DNA from: Flammula alnicola
Lineage: Eukaryota; Basidiomycota; Agaricomycetes; Agaricales; Strophariaceae
Length of the DNA: 64,000 bases
Assembly (NCBI GenBank): GCA_015499995.1
Contig: JADNRV010000129.1
Coordinates: forward strand, 1-64,000
Direction: 5' to 3'
Made by a program: the position numbers and the translations under genes. Numbering within the stretch: the first letter of the stretch is position 1; every line of letters begins with the position of its first letter. The notes beneath the pieces are model-generated. The model was given only the letters and a program-made list of their open reading frames with translations. It was not told where the DNA came from and did no database searches. Below are positions 22,592-33,899 of this stretch, piece after piece.

Positions 22592-23552
22592 CTATGACTG
22601 ACCAAATGCACATTTATTCCCGCGCGCGCGCCATCAGTCTCCGCGCGCGCGCTGCACATCAAAATTGGGATTTCATTGACTCCCACTGCACATCCTTCCA
22701 TACTTGAAATATCAGCTCTTTTTTGGAATAAAATATGGATACATAATACTGCATTAGCCGGACTAGCACTCCCCAAGTGCGAAAGCTACCACTGGTGGCA
22801 CATTTCTGTTTTTCCGGAGGTGACGGGCCGTGCTGCCGAAAGCTGCTCATTGTCGAGTTGGCGGGCTTGAATTCAAGCTCAAATATGAGGAAAGCAGAAG
22901 GTTTACGCACCCTAACTTTATTATCTGCATAATATCTCAATAATTATATCTACAACTTGAAAGTGAAGGTAAATACCGGCCTCAGGCCTCTCTCTTGCTA
23001 GAACTTGCCTACTTCATCTAGCGGTAATTCGTGCCTATACCTAGATTTCATATCATAGAAGCACACTGATTAAGTCTACAGTATAGTAAATTTAAACTAT
23101 GTATTAAAACTTGACAAGGGGCGTGCTTTTTAGGACTAGTAATTTAGTAGTAAAGCCAAGCTTCATTAGACTTTCAGCTGAATTTCAACTCATGAACCCT
23201 CCAAAATGGGACCAAGAGAGCAGAAAGATACATGGAAGCATAAGAATGATTTAGTTATAGCAAGCTATGATGACCTTCGATTTAAATCTGCTTCGAGCCC
23301 TCAGCCAACCAAGCATGAATAAATTTATAAGTCTCGCATGTTGACCCTAGCAGCTGGATATATTATGTAACTTGTCAATCAGAAATCTGACAAAAGAGCA
23401 AGTATATTCCAGTAATTATGTACTAGTTGTGAGATATAACCAGTAAGAGGACAGGCCATGGAACAGAAGGCCATGAATTTCTGAGTTAGAGGTGCCGCGC
23501 GCGCGCGGGGACAGTGTGGGAATAAATGTGCACTTGGTCAGTCATAGTGCAC

Positions 23553-24069
23553 GGTCTTGCATTCCACTCTTTGCCTGCCGCGACGCTACATATACCGCAC
23601 GGCGTGCTCGACGCGTATCCGAGCTTCCTCCTTCCGAGAATCCGGCCAGATTGGACTGCTCCAACGCTTATTGAAAGATAGTTGGAACCTTGATGGTGAG
23701 AGCTTTTGAACACGAGGACCGAGATATCGATTGGCTACTATGCATATGCTAGCAAAAGATTTTGCAGGTAAAGCTAGTGCTACTACCATGAATCCGTAAA
23801 CGATAGTAGAGTTGTACCTAGCTCGAGATGCAAATATTGGGGCCCAGGGCAAAGCGGAGATCTAGTATGCGTATACTACTTCAGTCTTGACATTAAATTA
23901 TAAATAGAGAGCTACTATGTAGAAGATGCGTTGGATCTCGAAGAAAAAACCAAACAAGAATTTGGGGGACGTGGATCTGGCGCTTGGTCGCGGGAGATTA
24001 AACTTCTAAAGTAGGTTGTGGGACTGCTTGCTAGTACAGTCTGCATCTGCACATGCAGGTCAGGCTGTG
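23553..24069. other. intergenic between repeats
   Basis: AT-rich sequence with no supported gene. Confidence 0.3.
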
Positions 24070-24497
24070 TTCGAATTGGGATAGACTCGTTGAATGATGC
24101 AGGAAGACTTGAAGCCTAATTATCAAGCCAAACATGATTCGAGTTTTCCTAGTAGCTCGTGTGTGCTGTCCAAGTCGTCAATGCGTGTATAGTTCGAAGT
24201 TGGAATTGAGTTGGAACTTGGAGGAATATCGAAACCTTTAATTAAACCCGAACGTGAGATCTACTCGACTTGCAATTGATCATGAAACGGAAGACTGGGT
24301 GGAGGACCAGTGGGCTTGCGAAATTTCACGAAGTTCGGAATTTTTCACCATGTACTTGATCAAATACAGTTACATACACTTCACGCTCCGAGCCTGACGG
24401 ATGGCGGTAAGTAAGGTTTTCCTTCAGTTTTCTGTATGTAGACTGGGCCAAGTCGATAACCCTTCCACACCCCCTTCCCCTGAATGGCATACTCTCA
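24070..24497 (+). repeat. dispersed repeat, part B, copy 2
   Basis: Counterpart of 19318-19749 in the same orientation. It contains a few short insertions and deletions relative to copy 1, including about 20 nt near 24250-24270 absent there. Confidence 0.8.
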
Positions 24498-24840
24498 ACA
24501 TGAACTTGAATGTGGACGGTCTGGACAGTCTTTCTGAAGACAAAATATTAACTGAGTACTTACCCTGTGCCCTCGTTGACCGAACTTGAAAGCTTCTGCT
24601 GCATGGATTGAATAATATGAAATTTCCGATGTGCGCACAGTATGTACGTCGATATCCGACTCCCCGACTCCCCTGTCCCGTAAGTAGGAGCTGATCAGGG
24701 TTTTAAATTCGACTTACGGGGTCTGCGGTAGTTTGAGATCTCGATTCAAGAGGGCAAGAGAGGTCGGGTCGATCAGCTGCTCGAAGAAGCTATGCGCTCA
24801 ATTCTTGGTGAGGAAGAACACATACATCATGCATATGCCG
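24498..24840. other. stretch linking repeat parts B and A
   Basis: No counterpart is visible after the first B copy, where a shortened A follows at once. It holds a short imperfect inverted repeat around CCCCGTAAGT-like sequence (24675-24720). No gene. Confidence 0.3.
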
Positions 24841-25230
24841 TATGAACAGACCATACCGCCTTTTCTCTTTAACTGCCTTCTCTCCTCTGTCCTTTTACGC
24901 AGATTAATGGATAGTTGAATCGTGCATATGAGAGGAAGTAGCACAGATGAGGCTGCGGGCACGCTATTGGGACTGTGGAAGCCAGATTCGAATGGGAGAC
25001 TGGAATTCCGGCCAGATAGCCTGGACGCACGCGAGCATCAGTGCTTCTCTTATGTTATGGACTCGGTGGAGACAGCGCTTCTCTTATGTTATGGACTCGG
25101 TAGAGACTGTCAGGACCTTTTTGTATCTCTCGTCGTTATGACGAACAAAGAAGTGTTCGAGTTCTTTCTTCCACGTTCTTCTTGAAACAAAAGAGCGTCT
25201 TCGAAAGAGACGATGTTTTCTACACAGAAT
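24841..25230 (+). repeat. dispersed repeat, part A, copy 2
   Basis: Counterpart of 17855-18181. It includes an internal tandem duplication: GCTTCTCTTATGTTATGGAC occurs twice in a row (about 25041 and 25076), which copy 1 lacks. It ends about 410 bp before the SH3-TBC gene start, so it may lie in that gene's upstream control region. Confidence 0.7.
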
Positions 25231-25641
25231 GCGCAAAGAACGCTCAAGCAAAAACCTTCAAGAACGAACGAACGTTCCATGCCGAGAAGCCGTCGGAATG
25301 GACCTTCCGAGAGTATTTGCACGTGTGTGGTTCGAGCCTCAAGGCTCGAGCAAACCCCTCTGCGAAAAAAAAAGTCGACTGGGGCCGTTGTTCGCTGATC
25401 AGGCCAGCCCTTATTTTTCCAACATAGCACATACCGCCTTGCTGCAGGATCAAACTCTTTCGTCGCCGATATACCTTTGCTTTTATACCTTTACGACGCA
25501 AGTATTCATAATACCTTGGCACTACCGGGCGCCTACCCCCCGTTCCTTATCCATCCGCAACGGCAGCAGCAGCAGCATCCCAGGAGACGTTGCAGGAGTT
25601 GAAGACGTAGCAGAAGTAGAGGCATTGCAGACGAAGAAGGG
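25231..25641 (+). other. 5' flank of SH3-TBC gene
   Basis: No separate gene supported. Contains a CAG/CAGCAG-rich leader just before the start codon. Confidence 0.3.
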
Positions 25642-28600
25642 ATGGGCATGGAAGCGGCGGAGTTGGCACGGTGGACGCGGTTCGCGGCAAAGGGCGGCAT
25701 AGGAAAGTGCACCGCGACGTGCGATTGTGTCGCAGAGAGCGCGGATGATCTCATGTTTCTCAAGGTGCGTTTGTGTTCCAAGCGCTGGGTAGAGAATACT
25801 GACTTTATGGTAGGACGATGAAATAACGGTGCTCCTCCAACTCCCAGACCGGGAAGGCTTTTATCTCGTCAGTCCTCTTTCTATCCTTACCCAACCACTC
25901 ACTAAACACTTACAGGGTTACTGCGAAGGCGTCGTCGGCCGCTTCTCTGGCGAACACGTCCGCTTCCAGACCAAGCTCAAGAAACCGGTCATGACCAAAC
26001 GCCAGTCCTCCTCGTCTACCCCCATCCCCACGGCTACCCTATCATCATCACCATCCACCTCCTCCTCAACTGCCCATGCCAAATCCCCCTCGCCTGGCGT
26101 ACACTCGCCATCCCCGACGGCTTTCGCGGTGTCCAGGCGCAGCTCGTCATCCACTGCCACAGCCACGACGACTGCGCCGACGAGAGTGGCGCGCGACTCG
26201 GATTCGCTCGAGAGGAGGGTGTCTTCGGGGCCGGGGCATCATTTAACGTCATCGTCGGCAGTATTGCCATTAGCCTCCTCGTCGTCGTCCGCATCGTCGC
26301 CACTCTCGGCGTCTTTCTCTCCTCCACCGACGTTTCAGGCTCAAACTCAGCTCCACCCGCTATCCCACTCGCAGCAGCAGCTACCCCACATGAGCCACGC
26401 CTCGACATCGACGCTGTCCGATTCGAGCTCGGTCGTCAGTACGCCTGCTGCGGGCTTTTTCCCGAGTTCTATCTCTGGGACTGCTTTGGGTTCGGGTTCT
26501 TTAGGTGCGGGGTATGGGCAGAAGGGACATCATTCGTACGGCAGTGCAAGTGGATATACAAATGCAAATGCATACACGAACGGAGACGCATTATTCGGCC
26601 CGCCGGGTCTTCGCAACTTGCACGTCTCCAATGCGCAATTCAACGAGCATCTGCGGTCGGGGCCCAGGGTGTCGTCGTCGTCTGTGTTGGGGTCGTTGGA
26701 CGGATTTGGAGCTGGGTTAGCGACTGTGTCTGCGTCTGCGCACCTTCCGCCCAATCAAGCTCAAGTCGACGCTTCCTCGCAACTTGCAACACAGAGCCAG
26801 AGCCAGAGCCAAGAACAGCCCACGCAACAACACCCGTTTACCGAAAGCCAGCAACAGCCACAACAATCGCAGGCTACGTATACCCAACAACCGACGCAGC
26901 AACTAGCTGCTGTGGATCTATACTCCAACGTGAATTTCAACGCGCATCTGCGGTCGGGGCCGAGGGTGTCGTCGTCGTCGACATCTGCACCAGGGGCGGG
27001 GTCGTTGGCTGGGTTTGGAGCAGCAGCGTCGTCGGCATCCTCGTCCCAAGCAACTCCGCAACTACCACTACCTCCTCCTCCACCCTCTGCGCAAGCGCAA
27101 GCGACACAACAAAACCAACAGCAACAACAAGCTCAAAGCGACCAACCGGCACACAGATACACCACCCACGCGCCGTCGCCGCTCACGCTCTTCCCGTTAC
27201 CCGAGGCGAACACGTCGCCGCTGCGGATCACGAAGCGCGGTGGTGGTGGTGGCGGTGGTGGGGGTGGTGGGGGCGTGGGCTTGAGTTCGCCTCCGGGTAC
27301 GGCTGGGGGCGGCGGCGGGTTTGGGCTATCTCCTGGACTCGGAGACAACGAGAGTCCGCTGAGCACCGCGGTCGCAAGGCGGCTGTCCTTTTCGTCTGGC
27401 GCCTCGGAGGCGGGCGGTGATAATTTCCAGGAGAGGGATAGGGATGGGGATAAGGAGAGAAATAAGGATAAGGACAAGGATAAGGAGAGCGACGCAGGCG
27501 TGAGCATCGGGCTGTCGCTCTTGCAGGACTTGGTCGCGGGGTACTCGGACGACGACGAGTCCGAGGATGACGCGGATGGGAGTTCGAGTTCGTGCGGCGG
27601 CGGCGGCGGCGAAGGTGGTGGTGGCGGAAGAGACACGGGAAGACAGGATGGAGGCAAGGGAAAGCGGGTGAGTAGGGATAGTTTTGGAGGTGGCGGCGGG
27701 AGCGAGGAAGGGACTGTGGAGGGGTTGGGGTATGCGCGCTCGGAGGAGGAGGAGGGGCACGGTGGTGTGGCGCCAATCCAAGCGCCAGCAGTGGAACGGA
27801 ATACGAGTGCGACGGCGACGGCGAACGCAGGCTTGCTCTCGCCAGCTACGTCGCCTACGTCGCCGTCCTTCCCACAGGAGCAGCAGCAGCAGCGAGAGAG
27901 ACGTCCTTCGTTAGCCCCGTCTGCGCATTCAGCTACCTCCGCACGCTCGGGCGTTTCAGCACACTCGGGCGTTTCAGCACAGAGCTCGTGGGAAGGCGCT
28001 GCGGATATTTACGACGATTATCGGTATTCGCGGTTCTCGATGGCGGCGCCGAGGAGACCGAGTACGGATGGCGCTGCGAGCGTGTATAGCTGGCGCAGCT
28101 CGAAGCAGGGTGGGGGTGGAAGGGAGAGGGTGGATTCGAGTGGGAGTGGGAGGAGGGAGAGGCGCCCGCCTGTGGGTGGTGTGAGTGTGGATGAGGTTGG
28201 GCATGGTGGTGGTGGTGGTTTTGGGATTAGCCAGGTTGTTGAGGAGGACGACTCGTCGAGTGCGGGCGAGGAGCCGAAGGGGATGACGGGTATGGGTGTG
28301 GGTGTGGGTATGGGAGGCAAGAGGACGATGTCGATAGACTCTGAGGCGTCGGTGTATACCCAGAACAGCAGCAGGATTTCGGCGCTGGAGAGGGAGTTAT
28401 CTAACCTTCCAAAGTCCAATGACAACAACAACGACACCAACAGTGCACATCCACCACACGGCCACGCCCACCCCTCGCGGCCTGCCCCGCTCGACCTCAA
28501 AACGGAGCCCTCGCCTTTGCTGCATACCTCCTGGGGCTCCGCCAGCTCTTCTGCGGGGTTCATGTCGCCGAAGAGTAGTAGTGCTCTGTATACCCCCGTT

Positions 28601-31600
28601 GTAGGTGTAGTGGGCGGTGGGAGGGCAGTACCACTAGGTGATGGAGAGAAGGACGGAAGTGGAGCGAAGAGCCCGACGAGCCTCGCTGGGTTCGCGAGTG
28701 CGATGCGGATGAGGCTGGAGGAGGAGAGGCGGAGTTCGAATCCGGAGGTGGAGGTGGAGGTGGAAATGGAGAGGGCGGGAGGCGAGGGGCTGGGCAGCCG
28801 GATCGTAGTCGAGGACGAGGAGGAGCTGCCATCCAGGATCGGGCTGAACAGTAGTACCACTACCACGGACGCGGATGGGGATATCACGTTTAGCAGTACA
28901 GTGCATGAGAGTCCGCTGCAGCTGCCCGCGTCGTCGTCGTCCTCGCCGTCGCCGGAACCAGAGCTGCTGCTGGGTGGGCTTGGGCGGCATTTGGCCCCGC
29001 TGGTGGTGGCGAACCGGACGCCGAGCCCGTCGATCTTGGAGGGCGCGTCGGATGATGGGCGGCGGAGTCGCGATGCGGGTGGAGAGGGCGAGGGTGCTGT
29101 GGCAGAGGAAAGAGACGACGACGACGACCAGCAGGAATATCAACTTTCGTATGCGCACGAGCCGCCGAGCCCGCTCGTACCGTCTGTTCCACCGCCTCCA
29201 GTAGTATCATCATCGTCTGATGCTGCCACTGCCACTACTTCGATGTCCGCTCCACCCTCTCCATCGCCCTCGCCCGCACCAGCAACGCACCTCCGCCCCT
29301 CCCTCGCCGACCTGCGCGAACCGGGCGGCGCACCGCTCCCAGGCACCAACCAGCGCCGCAGCTTGTTCCTCCCGCACCCCAATGCCCCCAAGGCTCCGCC
29401 AGAGGGCGCAGGGAGTGTGGGGCCGATGTATATCGCTGCACAAGCACCCCCCGCGGTGGGGTTGGGTCAAGGACAGGGGCAAGCGTTGGGTGGACAGAGA
29501 GGTGTTGGCAGTGTTGGCGCTGCAGTCGGAGCTGCTGGGCCAGCATACATGCAGGTGCAAGCGCAAGGACAGCTTCAAGGACAAGCACCGTACGCGGCCC
29601 CCCCGCGCCCGAACGTCTTCGGCGTTATACGCATGGCTTTGTCTATGCCTCCGCGCGGTGCTCCTGGTCCTCCTCTCTCAGGACCTTCTTCTGGCCCTGG
29701 TAATGCACGCGCCCCACAGAGAGGGCCGACGATCTACGGCCGCACCGAGGCAGACCTGGGCGCAGCGCTGGGCCCTGTGCCTATCATCTTTAGCGTCGAC
29801 CCTCCGCCTGTGCAGGTGAAGGCGCATGTACCACAGGCGACGGCGCCGATGAGTCCGCCGCGCATGCAGATGCAGATGATGGCGAGGCAGGGGCAGCAAG
29901 GACACCAACCGCTGCGGAGTTCGTCGTTGGGTCCTGCGCCTGGTCCTGGGGGTGCGGCGTCGTCCAATTCAGCAACAGCGGGGGTGACGAGGGAAGGAGG
30001 AGGGGTGCAGGGTGCTGCTAGATCTGGCGCTAATACTACCCTCAATGCAAGCTCGACGGGCAGTACGCTTGCAGTTCCTGCAGCAGGCGGTAGTGCTGCA
30101 GGAGGTAATAACGGTGGAGCAGGAGGACCAGGAGCTGTCATCCCGCGCGCCAACTTCTTCCCCAAAGCGGCGGGGCTGCGTCCGCGCTCGCGGAGTTTCT
30201 CGGGGTTCAACACGGCCAGCGCGGAGGTTGCAGTGCCTCTGCAGCGGAGGTGCGTTGTGTTTCGTTCTTTTTTCTTCTGTGCTAATGTTAGTGTTTACTG
30301 GTACAGCCGAGAAGACGCAGAGATCCCCTCTCAAAGGGATATCAAGCGATCACTCACTGCGTCCTCGTCTTCGTCCTCGTCTTCGTCATCCTCTTCAAGT
30401 AAACCGACACCGGGCTCCATACCACCCCTCCGTCGTCCCTCGCCGCTATCCCTCTCTCACAATGGAGGCGGACTCAAGCCGGCCCATGGCTCGCCCGTCC
30501 TCAAATCGCCGAGCAGCCCGCTTGCGCAGTCGGTTTTCGGGCCAGCTCCTGCGCCTCCTGTTGCACCTCCTCCTCCTCCTCCTGCCACTAGTGGTGCGGG
30601 TGTAATGTCTCCTGCAACGTCGCCAGCGGCGTTGCCACCTGGACTTGGGCCTGGTGGGCATCAGCTCCGCCAGGTCTCGTCGCGCGCCACGTTGGATGGG
30701 CCTTTATCTTCTAGTGCGGGTTCAGGTTCGGGTTCTCGTCCTGGACCTACGAATACATTAGACTTGCAGTCGTCGTCCCAATCACCGCCCACATCGTCGT
30801 CGTCACTGCCCTCGGGTCTTATGGGTATGGGTATGGGGCGCACGACGTCGTTACAAGTCCAGGCCAACCCCCGCGCTTCATCTGCCTCAGCCCCGGCGGC
30901 TCAGCACGCTGATCTGACGTTGGTCACGAGCAACAGCAGCAGCGATAACTCTCGGACCGCGCAGCAGCAGCAAGCTCTCCAACCACAGCCCCAGCAAACG
31001 ACGATCGTCCGCCAAACCTCGCTCCGCAGTAAATTGTCGTTGCCGAATCTGAGGCGGAAGCAGAGCCGCAACGACGTCGAGGATGCAGCGAGTACTATCA
31101 GCGGCGTCAGCATCGCTGCCGCGGGTCTAGGCGGCGGCACGCTCAGCCCGAACGCCCTGCATGACCCTGAGATGCTGCAGGTGCAGGACATGGAGTTCGA
31201 GCTCGTCCGCCCTAATTTCTTCGCGCAGCGTTCGCATCATTTCCAGGCGGCGCGGACGAGCGAGGATTCGGGCGTTCTTGGACGGGAGGGGCTGTCGTTG
31301 GATTTGGGTGCCGGTGCAGGTGCAGGTGCCAGTGTGGGTGGTCCTGGAAGAGGGGACGCAGGTGGTGGAAGGGCAGAAGGCTTTTTGCGCGCGGAGAGTC
31401 CTGCGTTTTCCGTGGTCTCGTCGGGCGGCTTGTCAGGGCAGCGGTCGCCTACCATCGAGGGCGGCGCGTCGGGGTCCGGTATTTGGAGCTCGGCGGCGTC
31501 GAACAACAACAACCCCTTGTCGCCCCCACCACCACCACCCGCACACGCACCGCTCCTCCTCGCCAACACGGACTCGACGAGCGAGTCCTCCATGGACGCG

Positions 31601-32758
31601 CATCGGCAACGCGAGCTCAAGTGGATGTCGCTCATCTCCTCGTCCTCTTCCGCCCCTGCCTCCTCAGCGCAAACGCGCAAGTCGAAGAAAGTGCGCCGCC
31701 TGCTCGTGGACGGCGTGCCCTCCTCCGTGCGCTACCTCGTGTGGTCCTTCCTCACCGACGGCAAGGCGCGCTGTGTGCCCGGTGTTTACGAGCAGCTGTG
31801 CATGCGGGGCGCGGGGCGGTTGGGCGAAGGGGTGCGGGAGGATATGGAGAGGGATGTGCGGGTGTGGTTGGGGAGGGAGGAGCATTTACGGGGCAGGATC
31901 GAGAATGCGACGACGCCGCCGGTGTTGGGGTTGTTGACGGCGTATTTGAATATGGTGCCGGATGTGCAGTATTCGATGGGTGTGTTTTGTTTTCTCTTTT
32001 CTTTTCCGATGTCGAGTGTTTATTCTGTTGAACATCTAGGATTGACGCTTATCGTCGGCCAACTGCTCCTCCTATCCCCAGAAGAAGACGCATTTTGGAT
32101 CTTTGTTTCCATCATGGACACCCACATCCGCCCGTACTTCTCCTCTACTACGACGCAGATGGAGGTCGACGCCGCGCTGTTCAGCCGTGCATTGGAGAAC
32201 AACGATGCGCAGGTTGCAAGGAAGCTTTTGGTGGATATGGGCATTTTGCCGGGTGCTATGTGTCAGCCTTGGTGCGTTGTACCTCTTTTTTTTTGTGGGT
32301 TTTGAGTGTTGATGATGGATGTGGACGTAGGTTCTCGACGCTATTCGTGGGCACGCTTCCTCCCGAATATTTGAACAGGGTCTGGGATCTGTTCCTATTC
32401 GAAGGTGACGTCCTTTCTCATTCATTAATTCATTCCTGACGCTCATATCATATTATTAAACACTTGCCCTACAGGTGTCCCTTTCCTCCTCCGCGTCGCG
32501 CTGGCCCTTGTCTCATGCTGCCGGCGCAGGCTCCTCGAAAGCACGAGCGACGACGCCGTCCTCCAGCTCCTGCGCCGCCCGCCTGCCGCGCTGCTCCCCC
32601 CAACGCCCGACGCCTTCCTCGCGCTCGCCTTCGCGGTGAAGCTGAAGGACGACGATATGCGCAAGCAGCGCGTGAAGATGGAGGCGCAGGTGAAGCGCCA
32701 GACGCAGGTCCCGAGGACGGCATCGACGTCGGGCATGATCTCGCTGCCGCGGACGTGA
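25642..32758 (+). CDS. large SH3 and TBC (RabGAP-like) domain protein
   Basis: Seven exons (25642-25764, 25814-25867, 25916-30249, 30307-31979, 32040-32271, 32331-32404, 32475-32758) sum to exactly 2258 codons, giving 2257 residues. The N terminus (about 12-75) is an SH3 domain: CTATCDCVAESADDLMFLKD, then LPDREGFYLGYCEGVVGRF. About 1750 residues of low-complexity sequence follow, rich in Ser, Gly, Pro and Gln, including poly-Gly and poly-Ser runs. The C-terminal part (about 1930-2240) is a TBC fold with VDGVPSSVRYLVWSFL and PEEDAFWIFVSIMD. TBC proteins normally switch off Rab GTPases in membrane traffic, but the expected YxQ glutamine is Met here (YSMG) and the arginine-finger position is not conserved, so GAP activity is doubtful. 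Start: the first of two in-frame ATGs (25642, 25648). Confidence 0.9.
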
Positions 32759-33899
32759 TACTGTATATAACTTCTTTTGTCTTTCTGATCTCATGAACGT
32801 CCTTCGTCGATCTACGAGTACATGCCCCCCCCCCTATAGTACAGTATGTGTATAACCCGCCTCCACTCTTCGCAATGTACTTACGCATATGATTTTGTTC
32901 TTATTCTCTACAAGTATTATTACTCACGCGGCGTTATTGCTTTCTCTCTCTCTCTTTCTTTTTTCGTTGGTTTCTTGCTTGTTGATTTAGGGTTCCATAT
33001 AATTATTTCTCTGGTTTTCTGTGCTTTTCTTTCTTTCTGCAGTGTAGCAATGTCCATGTGTGCCAGTGCGACTCGACACGGAATGCGAATGAATACCCTT
33101 GGGCCTTGCCCGCAATGGTATACCGCGAATATGGGAGATTATCTACTATGGCTTAGATTAGATAACAACTTGTCATCGCGAGGCATTGTTCACGTCGGAA
33201 ATTTGCCATCAGGTGCATGTTGTATGTATAGCATGGTACACACTTAATTCGACGAACATTTGTGTAATCGACATAGCGCTCTGGTTGAACTGCATACCAG
33301 CTAAACAATCCTTCGATTTCTGTCTGCCGCGCATTTGTGAACATGTCGACTTCAGCTGGTGATGGAGATCAAATATACATCTCCGGCGGGCGATGTTCTC
33401 ATGAAGTAGTTCAAGACCTGGATACATGATACAGTTTGGCATGAGCAGCTTTTCCGCCCAATACCAGAGTGCACATACGTTTCCCATCGGACGGGTTGTT
33501 GATAAGTGTGTGTATATGGATATCGTTGCAAACGTACCTCGTTTGCTTTTAAAACATACCACAATAAGGCGCCATCATCTCATGAGACAGAAAACCCTAC
33601 CTTGTTATCGCTCTTATCAGTGGGCTGAGCGCCCGACCATCCATATTCAATGATCTTCACAGTGAGCTTGTGTCAAAGAATTAAATTAATGTATGTCCGG
33701 GCTATTTATGACAACACTACGACAACATGTAGTAGTTTAACATAACGAGTTCCGAATTAAACTTTGTAAGCAGTAGGTATATAGGTTTCGAGTTGGAAAA
33801 TCCAAAAGAAGGAAGATAGTCTTGTCAAGGAGAGTAATCAATAAGCAGCCTGGTATTCAACGTAAAAAGAGATGAGCGCTAGAGCCAGTGTGCCGACAT
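32759..33899. other. intergenic between convergent genes
   Basis: 3' flanks of the SH3-TBC gene (plus) and the GMC oxidoreductase gene (minus). It has CT-rich tracts near 32940-32965 and no supported gene. Open frames on the minus strand near 33150-33560 show no domain. Confidence 0.3.

Larger units (their letters stand above)
21081..23552. mobile_element. host transposon interrupted by a nested element
   Basis: The right end, read on the minus strand from 23552, is GTGCACTATGACTGACCAAG followed by TGCACATTTATTCCC. The left end has GTGCACTA at 21081-21088, and then, after the nested element, CTATGACTGACCAAATGCAC at 22592 onward. Removing the nested element and one CTA restores the same terminal sequence. 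GC-alternating runs (CGCGCGCGCG) occur inside both ends, near 22622-22650 and 23496-23507. Without the insert it would be about 0.97 kb, with no transposase seen. A flanking target duplication is not clear. Confidence 0.65.

Noticed and set aside
27133..30600. Many long open frames antisense or out of frame to the SH3-TBC gene
   Set aside because: They are shadows of GC-rich low-complexity coding sequence; only the sense frame carries SH3 and TBC domains and good splice sites.
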